Assembly (NCBI GenBank): GCA_046706185.1 | Contig: JBJKPR010000059.1 | Coordinates: 1 to 41,114, forward strand | Direction of reading: 5' to 3' | DNA length: 41,114 nucleotides | Source: JAJZXY01 sp046706185 | GTDB taxonomy: Archaea > Thermoplasmatota > Thermoplasmata > Sysuiplasmatales > Sysuiplasmataceae | Shown here: piece by piece, positions 7,374 through 15,648 of the stretch | Layout: every line of letters starts with the position of its first letter | How positions within the stretch are numbered: position 1 is the first letter of the stretch | Position numbers and translations under genes: made by a program | The notes under the pieces: generated by a model | Databases searched by the model: none | Told to the model about the DNA's origin: nothing | Seen by the model: the letters and a program-made list of their open reading frames with translations, nothing else

Positions 7374-8588
7374 ATGGCGGCGAGGGAACTTACGGTACCG
7401 CCCGAACTCATGTTTGCCAGGCGGCAATTCGCAAAGTATTACGCAGAAAACAGCATCTACGGAGTCCGGCAGCTTCCGTCAAGGGAGTTCGGGTTCATGT
7501 TCTTCGACAGGACATATGTCCACAGGCATGTTGGGTTTCATGATGTCCAAGCGATAATGAAATACATGAGCGAAAAGGCGCCCTCGCATGCCTATTATTC
7601 CGCAGCTTATTATGACAGACCCAATGCCGGGACGATGGCCGAGAAAGGCTGGCTCGGTGCGGACCTGATCTTCGACCTCGATGCAGACCACGTCCGTGGC
7701 TCAGAGCAACTGCCTTATGAGCAGATGCTTGAGAGGGTAAAGGAAGTGATGATAAAACTTTACGATGAATTTGTCTGTTCTGACTTGGGGTTCAGTGAGG
7801 ACAGCACCGAGATAGTCTTCTCCGGGGGGCGAGGATATCACATACACGTCTACGGAGAAGAGGTCAGGAGGCTCGGGAGCCACGAGAGGAGGGAAATAGT
7901 GGACTACATCACCGCTGGGGAGCTCGACCTTGACATACTGCTTTCGTCTGAGCCGATCGAAGGATCTGGCAGCAGGAAAACACTGCGATCCACCAGACTT
8001 CCAGGCATGGGCGAGGGAGGGTGGTACGGAAAGACGAGAAAGGCGCTAAACATGGTTCTGGAGAGCATTCAGTCGCTGCCCGAGGAGCGTGCAGTTGAAA
8101 TGCTCTGTTCTGCCGGGATAAAGAAAAACCAGGCTTCGAGAATATACGCCGAGCTGATGGACCAGGGCAGGAGGGAGAGGATGCTCAACGAGAACATACT
8201 GGACGCACTGACAGACAGGGACGAGGATCTCAGGAGATTCAAGTCGCTATTGGAGTCGAAGGCAGTAGAATGGCTCGGAGGCCAGACAGACGAGCCTGTA
8301 ACTAGCGACGTACACAGGCTGATAAGGCTGCCTGGGAGCCTGCATGGCAAGACATCCTTGAGGGTGGTATCTCTCACAAGGGACGAGTTGACCGCATTCA
8401 ACCCACTAAAGGACGCGGTGGCTGACTTCGGGGAAGGGTCTGTAACTGTGCATTCCAACAGGAATTTCACATCGGAGCCTGTAGGAGGCAGCACCGTGAC
8501 GATACGGGAGGGTCTGAATGAAATACCGCTGGCAACTGCGTTGTTCCTTATGCTCAGGAGACAGGTGTCCCTCCCCTCCCATGAGTGA
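7374..8588 (+). CDS. priS: DNA primase small (catalytic) subunit PriS
   Basis: PriS is the catalytic subunit of the archaeal/eukaryotic-type primase and makes the RNA primers for replication together with PriL. The catalytic acidic pair is at residues 101 and 103 in DLIFDLDADH. The conserved nucleotide-binding SGGRGYHIHVYG is at about residues 143-154, and a later conserved SRKTLRSTRLPG segment is also present. The length of 404 residues is within the usual 330-450 range. PriL is not in the window. Other replication genes in the window are orc1 and DP1. Confidence 0.95.
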   Translation: MAARELTVPPELMFARRQFAKYYAENSIYGVRQLPSREFGFMFFDRTYVHRHVGFHDVQAIMKYMSEKAPSHAYYSAAYYDRPNAGTMAEKGWLGADLIFDLDADHVRGSEQLPYEQMLERVKEVMIKLYDEFVCSDLGFSEDSTEIVFSGGRGYHIHVYGEEVRRLGSHERREIVDYITAGELDLDILLSSEPIEGSGSRKTLRSTRLPGMGEGGWYGKTRKALNMVLESIQSLPEERAVEMLCSAGIKKNQASRIYAELMDQGRRERMLNENILDALTDRDEDLRRFKSLLESKAVEWLGGQTDEPVTSDVHRLIRLPGSLHGKTSLRVVSLTRDELTAFNPLKDAVADFGEGSVTVHSNRNFTSEPVGGSTVTIREGLNEIPLATALFLMLRRQVSLPSHE

Positions 8589-8632
8589 TCAGACGATCTC
8601 TTCGGATTTGGATATGATAATCACCTGAAAAC

Positions 8633-8644
8633 GTTTTTAAAAAG
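8633..8644 (+). promoter_or_regulatory. TATA box of the 8671 membrane-protein gene
   Basis: GTTTTTAAAAAG is centred about 33 bp before the ATG at 8671, predicting a near-leaderless transcript. It is one of the clearest TATA elements in the window. Confidence 0.6.
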
Positions 8645-8670
8645 ACACACAAAATCACTCTCCGCATCAA

Positions 8671-9498
8671 ATGAAGGCGATGGAACTTGAACATGATCCC
8701 CGCCTGGCTAGAATACTGACCACGCGGGGAGTGCTTTTCAGCATACAGGGGGCACTGATTGCGCTGTTTGCGTTTTATATGCTGATAGCCAACGGCCTTT
8801 CGCTTGCACCTGTGTACCTTCCCATATACAACGCGGTACTGCTTGGTGCACTGATACTGCTTATCGTTTCCGCAGAAAGGATTTTCTTCTTCAGGCTTTG
8901 CATTGTCTACGGCAAGAGAAATTCTGCCAAGTTCCTCATATCGAAGAAACTGTTCAGGGGGTCAGTTGCAATGATAGGGATCGCAATTGCGGTATCGGCA
9001 ATTCTGGTTATATTCACATTCACCCCGCTCATGAACCAGGATGGCAGCGCCAACAGCCAGATAGGTACAGTCGAGTTTCAAAGCAACAACATTTTCGCCC
9101 TGACCACCGTGAGCAGCATAACGATTACGAACCTCGGAATCAACAACCTGACGTTCTTTGTGGTGTCCGCGAACGACTACTTCGCAACGGGTGCGACGGC
9201 CCAGCAGGCAAATGAAAGTGCCCTCCTGCAACTCAGTCTCAACCAGGGCAATGACTACGTAGCGCCCGGAGGCAGCACATCGGTCTCCATACTGACCAAC
9301 CTGAATACACAGTACTTCATCGTGATATTCCCTTCGGCAGGGACAGTAAACGTGAACTATGTGCTTGGAATGAAGTCCATGCCTTCGCTATTCTATGCAA
9401 TGCTCATGTCATTTGCCGCAATACCCGTTTCGGGCTACATGGCGGGATATGCTAGAATAAAGACGAAGGAACTCAGGCCAGAGACCATATTCGCATGA
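8671..9498 (+). CDS. Polytopic membrane protein with extracytoplasmic domain, unknown function
   Basis: This 275-residue protein has hydrophobic segments at about residues 22-42, 50-68, 93-115 and 236-256. Between the third and fourth lies a loop of about 120 residues that is rich in Asn, Gln, Ser and Thr (for example NSQIGTVEFQSNNIF and SITITNLGINNLTFFVVS). This composition is typical of beta-rich domains outside the membrane. The N-terminus is charged and has no cleavable signal. It has its own TATA box and sits between priS and the eL20 cluster with no evident functional link to either. I do not recognise the family. Confidence 0.75.
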   Translation: MKAMELEHDPRLARILTTRGVLFSIQGALIALFAFYMLIANGLSLAPVYLPIYNAVLLGALILLIVSAERIFFFRLCIVYGKRNSAKFLISKKLFRGSVAMIGIAIAVSAILVIFTFTPLMNQDGSANSQIGTVEFQSNNIFALTTVSSITITNLGINNLTFFVVSANDYFATGATAQQANESALLQLSLNQGNDYVAPGGSTSVSILTNLNTQYFIVIFPSAGTVNVNYVLGMKSMPSLFYAMLMSFAAIPVSGYMAGYARIKTKELRPETIFA

Positions 9499-9544
9499 GT
9501 GCAATGTGGCCCCACCCGGCGCCCCACATGCTCCCGCAAGAAAA

Positions 9545-9555
9545 TGTTTAATTAC
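9545..9555 (+). promoter_or_regulatory. TATA box of the eL20-pfdA-ftsY operon
   Basis: TGTTTAATTAC predicts a start near 9576, giving a leader of about 15 nt to the ATG at 9592, or about 7 nt to the GTG at 9583. Confidence 0.55.
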
Positions 9556-9591
9556 ACAAGCCGTTAGTGAAAGGGAGATTCGGTGATCGAG

Positions 9592-9825
9592 ATGAAGGCA
9601 TTCGAGGTCAAAGGGACATTCAAGCAATCGGAAAGGGAGTGGCAGAAGTTCACGCTTCAGGTTGCATCTGAGGACGGGCCAGGCGCTGAAGAAAAAGTGA
9701 AGACCATACTGGGCAGCAGACACAGGACGCCCAGGAGGTCCATCAGAATAGAAGACGTCAGGGAAATAAAGGACAAGGAGATAACGAACCCGGTGGTCAA
9801 GCACCAGGCAGGTGCCGGTACTTGA
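9592..9825 (+). CDS. rpl18a: 50S ribosomal protein eL20 (L18a/LX)
   Basis: This 77-residue protein begins MKAFEVKGTFKQSEREWQKFT, the typical opening of the small archaeal L18a/LX protein. It continues with a basic C-terminal half (RHRTPRRSIRIEDVREI) suited to rRNA binding. I chose ATG 9592 because GGTGAT at 9581-9586 sits at ideal ribosome-site distance. An upstream GTG at 9583 would add three residues. The gene overlaps pfdA by 4 bp. The order eL20-prefoldin alpha-FtsY is a conserved euryarchaeal cluster joining translation, folding and membrane targeting. Confidence 0.9.
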   Translation: MKAFEVKGTFKQSEREWQKFTLQVASEDGPGAEEKVKTILGSRHRTPRRSIRIEDVREIKDKEITNPVVKHQAGAGT

Positions 9826-10247
9826 ACGAAGATGAACTGAGACAGACGCTATCCGTCATGGACAGCCTGAAAGAGCAGATAGAGGGACTTTCAGCCCAGC
9901 TGCAGCTTATACAGGATTCGGTCAATGACTTCTCCAGGGCAAAAGAGACGGCCCACCAGTACTCTACGGCGGAGAGCGAAACTGAGATGCTTGTCTCTGT
10001 TGGAGGAGGCGTCTACCTGCCCGCAAAGGTTGTGAGCAACGGCAGGGGGCTCCTCTACACCGCTTCTGGATATTCCTTCGAAGAGCCGATAAGCAAGATC
10101 ATTGAGATAGTTGATGGAAGGATCAAGGAGCTTGTGGACGCGTCACAGAAGGTCTATCAGAGGATGGCGGAGATGCAGAACCAGCTCAATGGACTGCAGG
10201 CGATGGTCGAAGAGGAAGCCAGGAAGCAGCAGGGTAGAGTAGGTTGA
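9822..10247 (+). CDS. pfdA: Prefoldin alpha subunit
   Basis: Prefoldin is the hexameric jellyfish-like chaperone that hands unfolded proteins to the thermosome. The 141 residues form two long coiled coils, at about residues 5-50 and 98-138. They flank a beta-rich middle with the family segment MLVSVGGGVYLPAKV. The start is a TTG at 9822 within TTGA, overlapping the eL20 stop and so translationally coupled to it. No ATG is available near the coiled-coil start. Confidence 0.92.
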   Translation: MNEDELRQTLSVMDSLKEQIEGLSAQLQLIQDSVNDFSRAKETAHQYSTAESETEMLVSVGGGVYLPAKVVSNGRGLLYTASGYSFEEPISKIIEIVDGRIKELVDASQKVYQRMAEMQNQLNGLQAMVEEEARKQQGRVG

Positions 10248-10253
10248 ACCGAG

Positions 10254-11183
10254 ATGTTCACGGCCCTGAAGAAGAAGCTCGGCCTTCTCAAGAAGAGTGA
10301 TGTTGAAGAGCTGACTGAAGGACTCGGGGAGCAGGGAAAGAGGATCAGGGATGAGAAGCTCGAAGATATATGCTGGGACCTTGAGATGGCACTCCTTGAG
10401 TCGGACGTGGCTGAACCGGTTGCGGAGCAGATCATTTCAGACCTCAAGGCAAACCTGGCAGGGAAGCGGGTAGCCAGAGGTTTTGACCTTGAGAAAGCGA
10501 TTGAAGCCTCCCTCAAGGACTCCGTCAAAAAACTCCTTGAAACCAACTCCCTGGACTTCTATCAGGCAGTCTCGACAGTGACCAGGCCCGTCGTCATAAT
10601 GTTTGTAGGCATCAACGGGACGGGCAAGACGACCGCCATCGCCAAGCTTGCATCAATGCTCAAGGAGAAGGGAAATACGGTCGTGATCGCAGCAGGCGAC
10701 ACATTCAGGGCGGGGGCAATCGAGCAGCTTAAGGTGCATGGAGAAACACTTGACATAAGGGTGGTTTCGCACGAACACGGCGGTGATGCTGCCGCGGTTG
10801 CATTTGACGCAATAGAGCATGCAAAAGCAAGGCACAGGGACTTCGTGCTGATAGACACTGCAGGACGTATGCAGACGAACAGCAACCTCATGGATGAGAT
10901 GAAGAAGATCAGGAGAGTCGCGAGCCCGAACTTTGTTGTCTTTGTGGGCGATTCGCTCGCAGGTAATGATATGGTTGAACAGGCGAAATCATTCAATGAC
11001 GCTGTCGGCATAGACATGGTGATACTAACGAAGATTGATGCGGATGCAAAGGGCGGGAGCGCCCTTTCAATTGCAAGGACTATTGGCAAGCCAATAGTCT
11101 TCATCGGCACAGGGCAGAAGTATGGTGACCTTATGAAGTTCGACCCGGAATGGATGGCTGAAAGGCTGGTATCCACCTCCTGA
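10254..11183 (+). CDS. ftsY: Signal recognition particle receptor FtsY
   Basis: FtsY is the SRP GTPase that docks SRP-ribosome complexes at the membrane. The 309 residues comprise a basic N-terminal helix (FTALKKKLGLLKKS), a helical N domain and the G domain. The P-loop GINGTGKTT is at residues 119-127, DTFRAGA follows it, and DTAGRM, TKIDADAKGG and GTGQKYGDL form the remaining G motifs. The short N-terminus, without the long acidic A domain of bacterial FtsY, is normal for archaea. It begins 6 bp after pfdA. Confidence 0.96.
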   Translation: MFTALKKKLGLLKKSDVEELTEGLGEQGKRIRDEKLEDICWDLEMALLESDVAEPVAEQIISDLKANLAGKRVARGFDLEKAIEASLKDSVKKLLETNSLDFYQAVSTVTRPVVIMFVGINGTGKTTAIAKLASMLKEKGNTVVIAAGDTFRAGAIEQLKVHGETLDIRVVSHEHGGDAAAVAFDAIEHAKARHRDFVLIDTAGRMQTNSNLMDEMKKIRRVASPNFVVFVGDSLAGNDMVEQAKSFNDAVGIDMVILTKIDADAKGGSALSIARTIGKPIVFIGTGQKYGDLMKFDPEWMAERLVSTS

Positions 11184-11191
11184 AGGGCGCT

Positions 11192-12430
11192 TCAGGAAGA
11201 AAACATCTTTGCCATTACCTGTGCATCAGAGACCATGTTGCCTATCAGAGAGTATTCGTTTGGCTGGTGCGCCATGCCGTCTTCGGTGCTCCATACAACA
11301 GACTGAAATCCCCTGGACCTCACTATGTTGGCACAAGTCCCGCCTCCAATGCCGACAAACTTTGGTTCCACTCCCCGAACATCCCTTATTGCCATAGCCA
11401 TCTTCGCCGATATCACGCTGTCCCTAGAGGTCGGCCGGGCCGCAACGCTCTTCCTGAACACTTCAACAGATATCCTTGCACCTGTCTGCCTCGAGAAGAT
11501 GCGGGCAACTTCGCGCATATCAGACAGTATACTGTTCAGATTGTATGACGGGAGTATCCTGGAATCGATATAGAATTCATCAGTGCCAGGTATGGTGTTT
11601 ACGTTGTCAACGTTTGCCGCCTGCCTTGTCGGCTCGAATGTTGAGTAAGGGACTGGCTGGAAAAGGTCGTCCGTGGCCGAGTATCTGGAATAGAGATAGT
11701 CCCTAATGAACACAAGGAACCTTGAAGCGGCCACTTTGGCATTTATCCCGGTGATCGGCATGCTTGCATGCGTCTGCCTTCCCTCAGTCCTCACTCTCGC
11801 CCACAGAGAGTGTTTTTCAGCAACCTCTATCTCGTCTCCTGTCCTGCTTCCTGCGTCAGGGACGAGAAACTCATCGCCTCTTGAGAACATTTTCCTGGAT
11901 GCAACGTAGGTTATTCCCTTCGCGCTTCCTAGCTCCTCGTCGCTGACGAATGCGAGCTTCACAGACTGTGACAAGCCGTTTTCGACTGCCGCCCTCGCGG
12001 CGTAGAGCGACCCTATCAGGGACTGCCCGTTGTCCTCGCTCCCGCGACCATATATCTTCCCCCCTCTGACAACTGCACAGAAAGGGTCTGTCTTCCAGAG
12101 CGATCTGTCCCCCACAGGTACCGTGTCCATGTGTGATATGACCCAGAGGCTTGGCTTGCCCCTGCCAAGAGTGGCTATTATGTTTGGCCGCTTCCCGTTC
12201 TTCGCCTTTCTGTCTGGTGCATCGCATCGTTCAATTTCGGTGATGCCGTTTTCTCTGAGAAGGGAAACCAGAAATTCGGCCCTGTCATGCTCTCCCTCGC
12301 CGCCTGACTCCGGACTTATCGCAGGAATGGCTATCATATCACAGAGTGACTTCACCATCTCCTTTTCGAGAGACTTCACGAGGTCGGTCAGCTTCTTTTC
12401 GGCAACCATTTGAACATCATTCAGCAACAT
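11192..12430 (-). CDS. M20 family metallopeptidase (dipeptidase/deacylase type)
   Basis: This 412-residue di-zinc hydrolase has the M20 landmarks. VISHMDTVP carries the first metal His and the following Asp. YGRGSEDNGQ supplies the bridging Asp, SDEELGS the catalytic Glu pair, FLVPDAG the next ligand region, and GGTCANIVR the C-terminal site. The dimerisation domain lies at about residues 215-330. Relatives hydrolyse dipeptides, N-acyl amino acids or carboxypeptidase substrates, so the substrate cannot be chosen. ATG 12430 is the outermost start; an ATG at 12409 (MVAEKKLTD) is equally plausible. It converges on ftsY with 8 bp between stops. Confidence 0.88.
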   Translation of the reverse strand: MLLNDVQMVAEKKLTDLVKSLEKEMVKSLCDMIAIPAISPESGGEGEHDRAEFLVSLLRENGITEIERCDAPDRKAKNGKRPNIIATLGRGKPSLWVISHMDTVPVGDRSLWKTDPFCAVVRGGKIYGRGSEDNGQSLIGSLYAARAAVENGLSQSVKLAFVSDEELGSAKGITYVASRKMFSRGDEFLVPDAGSRTGDEIEVAEKHSLWARVRTEGRQTHASMPITGINAKVAASRFLVFIRDYLYSRYSATDDLFQPVPYSTFEPTRQAANVDNVNTIPGTDEFYIDSRILPSYNLNSILSDMREVARIFSRQTGARISVEVFRKSVAARPTSRDSVISAKMAMAIRDVRGVEPKFVGIGGGTCANIVRSRGFQSVVWSTEDGMAHQPNEYSLIGNMVSDAQVMAKMFSS

Positions 12431-12449
12431 CGGCTGAGAGACGATAAGC

Positions 12450-12469
12450 TTTCCCGTGTCCGGGGGAAA
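12450..12469. repeat. Short GC-rich inverted repeat
   Basis: TTTCCC and GGGAAA are separated by 8 nt in the 46 bp between the deaminase-like gene and the M20 gene. It could end the leftward deaminase message or fold in the M20 leader. There is no adjoining T-run, so the terminator reading is weak. Confidence 0.35.
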
Positions 12470-12476
12470 CGGCCTA

Positions 12477-12971
12477 TCAGCTTATCTTGGGAGGCTTTTC
12501 AACAACGACCCTGTCAACGGTGACGCCGAGTTCCCTCATCAGCTCGATTCCCATGTGTTCCGGATAATCCTCACAGTACACAACTCTCCTGATTCCTGCG
12601 TTTACGATCATCTTGGCACATGTATTGCAGGGTAGGATTGTGGAGTATATCGTCGCATCAAGAGCTCCTGGCCCTGCCTGGATTATGGCGTTCTGTTCCG
12701 CATGGACGGCAGTGCAAATCTCCATCTTTGTCCCGGACGGGATCTGCAGGATGTCCCTTATGCAGCCTATTTCCTCGCAATGCTTCATGCTTCTGGGATT
12801 CCCGTTGTAGCCGCTGCTTACAATATGGTTCATGTCATTGACGATAACAGCGCCTATCTGGCGACCGTTCCTGATGCAGGTGCTTCTCTCAGATATGACG
12901 TAAGCCAGCTTCATGTAGTACACGTCTCTTGGCGTTCTGTATTTCCTGTTCCCGCCCTGTTTGTCTTCCAT
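12477..12971 (-). CDS. dCMP deaminase family protein (zinc cytidine-deaminase fold)
   Basis: This 164-residue protein has the zinc signature of ComEB/dCMP deaminases. His90 and Glu92 are in AVHAEQNAI, and Cys115 and Cys118 in PCNTCAK. An additional His/Cys-rich insert (HCEEIGCIRDI) matches the second zinc site seen in dCMP deaminases. The likely reaction is dCMP to dUMP, supplying thymidylate synthesis. The start at 12971 is about 29 bp from a TATA element, so the message is probably leaderless. It is divergent from the signal peptidase gene. Confidence 0.88.
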   Translation of the reverse strand: MEDKQGGNRKYRTPRDVYYMKLAYVISERSTCIRNGRQIGAVIVNDMNHIVSSGYNGNPRSMKHCEEIGCIRDILQIPSGTKMEICTAVHAEQNAIIQAGPGALDATIYSTILPCNTCAKMIVNAGIRRVVYCEDYPEHMGIELMRELGVTVDRVVVEKPPKIS

Positions 12972-12996
12972 TCAGAACTCCCTATCTGTGACGGCG

Positions 12997-13004
12997 ATAT
13001 ATAA
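12997..13004. promoter_or_regulatory. Shared TATA element between deaminase-like and signal peptidase genes
   Basis: ATATATAA reads as TTATATAT on the other strand and lies in a 67 bp divergent gap. Leftward it predicts a start within about 3 nt of the deaminase ATG. Rightward it predicts a start near 13027, just before the ATG at 13039. It may serve both genes. Confidence 0.5.
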
Positions 13005-13038
13005 CTGAGCAGGCTGGCCGGAAACATGCGGGAAGTGC

Positions 13039-13938
13039 ATGGTAATATACCAAGAGAATATCGGATCAGCGATGGCCGAAGACGAGGACGGCATTTGGGA
13101 ATGGATCAAACCAGTCGCGGTCGCCCTGATAGCTGTCGGGCTTATTCTCGGCGGCATGTTTCTGTACACGGGTAACTGGCCCCCCATGGCTGTTGTCGAA
13201 TCGGGCAGCATGCAGCACAGCTCCACCTACGCCTACCTTGGAAACCTGAACATAGGGGACGTGGTTCTTGTCAAAAAGGTCACATCCTCATCGCAGGTCA
13301 CCACATATGTGCAAGGTGAACACTCAGGACTTTCAACCTACGGTGAGTTCGGGAACGTCATCATATACAGGCCGTATGGCAGCTACCAGGTCACACCTAT
13401 AATTCACAGGGCGATAGTCTACCTCCAATACAACTCGACCGGCGGTGGCTACGACATCCCCTCCCTCTTGAACATACCGCCCTCCCAGTGGTACGTTACA
13501 ACGCCAGCCGGGCAGTCGCATGACATCTACAATGTCAAGAACAACGTCCTCATATCTGATGTTGGCTACACGCACACGCCCGTTCTCATACCGATAAGCA
13601 GCTTTGTAGGAAAGGCAGACTACAGCGGCTTCATAACAATGGGGGACCACAATCACGCCGCACATGGCGAGAACGCAACAGATCAGTCTCTTAGTATCTT
13701 TCCCGAGCCCGTAAAGCTTCAGTGGATAGATGGCATCGCTGTTGGAGACATGCCGTACGTTGGCCTAATAAAACTCGCCCTGACAGGCGGTATTCCGAGC
13801 GGGACGCCGGTGAATAGCATAGAAGCTCTTGTGGCAATCGCCGCCGCAATTGTGGCTGCGCCGATCGCGCTGGAACTCTTCCTCCGCATCTACAGGAATC
13901 GCGGGGGAAGACAGGAAGGCAAGAAGGGACTAGATTAG
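13039..13938 (+). CDS. Signal peptidase I, ER/archaeal type (S26B)
   Basis: This 299-residue membrane protease cleaves signal peptides of exported proteins. It has an N-terminal transmembrane helix (about residues 24-44), then VVESGSMQH with catalytic Ser57. PIIHRAI carries the His that replaces the bacterial Lys general base in ER-type enzymes, and TMGDHNHAAHG followed by Asp forms the last box. A second hydrophobic helix is near residues 266-288, with a basic tail. ATG 13072 (MAEDEDG) is a possible shorter start. The gene overlaps the convergent orc1 3' end by 9 bp. Confidence 0.9.
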   Translation: MVIYQENIGSAMAEDEDGIWEWIKPVAVALIAVGLILGGMFLYTGNWPPMAVVESGSMQHSSTYAYLGNLNIGDVVLVKKVTSSSQVTTYVQGEHSGLSTYGEFGNVIIYRPYGSYQVTPIIHRAIVYLQYNSTGGGYDIPSLLNIPPSQWYVTTPAGQSHDIYNVKNNVLISDVGYTHTPVLIPISSFVGKADYSGFITMGDHNHAAHGENATDQSLSIFPEPVKLQWIDGIAVGDMPYVGLIKLALTGGIPSGTPVNSIEALVAIAAAIVAAPIALELFLRIYRNRGGRQEGKKGLD

Positions 13939-15210
13939 TGTCGTCTGGAACCTGGCCCTTGCGTTCTTGTAGGAGCTCAGAAGCTCATCGTCGACAAGAA
14001 GCTCCCTTGTCTCGTTCAGCGGCACTGCAAGCTCAATTTCCTTTGTCCTTCCGCCCCTTCCGAATGAACGCACCCTAGCCCTGACTATACCCAGCATGTC
14101 AAGCTCCGATATCAGGTCGCCAATTCTTCTCTGGGTGAGAGGCTGGACACCTATCGAGTTGCAGAGATTGTGATATGTTGCGTAGATGTCTCCGGTGGTC
14201 ATTATGCGCCTCTTCTCCGCATATATTATCATGGAAAGGAGGAGCATTTTCGACTGGGAGGGGAGCGTCTTGACAGTCTCTGTGACAGTGTCGAGCTCTA
14301 TCTTGTTCTTTGCCCTCATGACATCGTTAGTGTCCACGGTCCTCCTTCCGTCCCTCTCGGCGGATTCCGCGGCGACTCGGAGGAGTTCTAGCGCACGCCG
14401 AGCGTCGCCGTGCTCCTGGGCAGCGAGCGCAGCGCAGAGGGGTATGACGCCATCACTAAGAGCACCTGGAACAAAGACCAGCTCTGCCCTCACGGTGAGT
14501 ATGTCTGTGAGCTCTCTAGCATCGTATGGAGAGAAGACTATCCTTTCCTCGCCCAGGCGGCTCTTAACCCTAGCATCAAGGAAGTCGGTGAACTTCAGGT
14601 CGTTGGCAATCCCCACAATGGACACTTTCGAGTTGCTAAGGTCATCGTTGATCCTTGAGAGGTTGTAGAGCAGATCGTCCCCTGTCTTGTAGACGAGCCT
14701 GTCCAGCTCGTCGAGAACAACGATCAGGAGTCTCTTCTGCCTGTCGACTGTTTCCTTGAAGAGGGAAAGCACCCTTTCTATGCTCCAACCGTTGTAAGGC
14801 GCCCTCTCATCAGGATCCTCGATGAATTTGTTGGTCATGTGCTGCAGCACGCTGTAGTTGGTATCCACTTCACAGCAGTTGACGTAGATGAAATCAATGT
14901 TTGTGTTTACTGCGCTTACCCTCGCGGCTTCATTTGCAATGAATTTGACGGTTGCGGTCTTGCCTGTGCCTGTCTTTCCGAATATGAGAACGTTCGACGG
15001 CCGGTCTCCCCTCAGCCCTGTTGAGACAATGGCAGCCATCTGGTCTATCTCCCTCTCCCTGTGTGGAAGTATCTTCGGTATGTATGAAGGGCGAAGCATT
15101 TCCCTGTCGCTCTTGAATATGGTTTCAGAGGCAATGTATTTGTCAAAAACATTTGCGCGTAATGGGACTCGCACAGTTTCGGTTTCGTGGATCGCCTTCT
15201 GCTCACTCAT
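13930..15210 (-). CDS. orc1: Orc1/Cdc6 replication initiator
   Basis: Orc1/Cdc6 binds origin recognition boxes and loads the MCM helicase. The 426 residues include a short N-terminal arm and then an AAA+ module. Walker A (FGKTGTGKTATVK) starts at residue 77, Walker B is LLIVVLDELDRL, and sensor 1 (SIVGIAND) follows with a DAR-containing segment. The last 100 residues are the winged-helix domain that contacts DNA (IYATYHNLCNSIGVQPLTQRRIGDLISELDMLGI). The gene lies directly beside an AT-rich gap with two ORB-like repeats, the classic archaeal origin arrangement. Confidence 0.96.
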   Translation of the reverse strand: MSEQKAIHETETVRVPLRANVFDKYIASETIFKSDREMLRPSYIPKILPHREREIDQMAAIVSTGLRGDRPSNVLIFGKTGTGKTATVKFIANEAARVSAVNTNIDFIYVNCCEVDTNYSVLQHMTNKFIEDPDERAPYNGWSIERVLSLFKETVDRQKRLLIVVLDELDRLVYKTGDDLLYNLSRINDDLSNSKVSIVGIANDLKFTDFLDARVKSRLGEERIVFSPYDARELTDILTVRAELVFVPGALSDGVIPLCAALAAQEHGDARRALELLRVAAESAERDGRRTVDTNDVMRAKNKIELDTVTETVKTLPSQSKMLLLSMIIYAEKRRIMTTGDIYATYHNLCNSIGVQPLTQRRIGDLISELDMLGIVRARVRSFGRGGRTKEIELAVPLNETRELLVDDELLSSYKNARARFQTTLI

Positions 15211-15390
15211 GTAAAATCGATGCTCCTTAAGGGAGAAATTGGAGGGTAAAGGACGGATAAATGTTGAGTCATACTAATACGTTTTTTTTATTGTCTGCAT
15301 CGACTAAATCTCGATGTAAAAAAATTACGCATTAAGTTGTATGCATGCTGGGCAATGTTCTTTCATTTTGCGTCAACTCTGCTGCATAGA

Positions 15391-15414
15391 GAGTCCATCA
15401 TTTCCACTGGAGAA
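15391..15414 (-). repeat. ORB-like origin recognition box, left copy
   Basis: On the minus strand the core reads CTCCAGTGGAAATGATGG, matching the archaeal ORB/mini-ORB core TCCAGTGGAAA as I recall it from Pyrococcus and haloarchaea. It matches the right copy at 23 of 24 positions, in inverted orientation. Confidence 0.75.
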
Positions 15415-15621
15415 TTTACCCGCTTTCATATTCTTTTGGAATCTGCAACTGTCCGCACCGTCCTGCTCTTATCTTCAGTGATTCTCAAGGAACGGCTCAG
15501 CTGCGGCTAGTGCATTGGCTTTGTTATGTTCGATATTATTGACAAAAAAGCACGTGTAACTTTTTAGCCGATTAGTATAACGGGACGTATGATGCATTTC
15601 ATTTGTCTCCGGGAAACATGT

Positions 15622-15645
15622 TTCTCCACTGGAAATGATGGACTC
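15622..15645 (+). repeat. ORB-like origin recognition box, right copy
   Basis: The core reads CTCCACTGGAAATGATGG on the plus strand. It differs from the left copy only by C for G in the centre of the CCANTGG dyad. It ends 3 nt before the stop codon of the adjacent leftward gene. Confidence 0.75.
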
Positions 15646-15648
15646 GGT

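Larger units (their letters stand above)
15211..15648. other. Probable replication origin region
   Basis: This 438 bp gap between orc1 and a small membrane-protein gene has no coding frame. It holds a pair of near-identical ORB-like repeats in inverted orientation (15391-15414 and 15622-15645) and several AT-rich tracts. One runs from about 15256 to 15335, including a T7-8 run and an A7 run around the hairpin CATCGA/TCGATG (15298-15316). Another runs from about 15517 to 15580 and contains GATATTATTGACAAAAAAG. Adjacency to orc1 and the repeat sequence make an origin the best explanation. It must also contain the orc1 promoter at its left end. Confidence 0.75.

Noticed and set aside
15606..15620. 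Third ORB copy (TCTCCGGGAAACATG)
   Set aside because: It resembles the ORB only after a 2-nt deletion and lacks the CCANTGG dyad; it may be chance.
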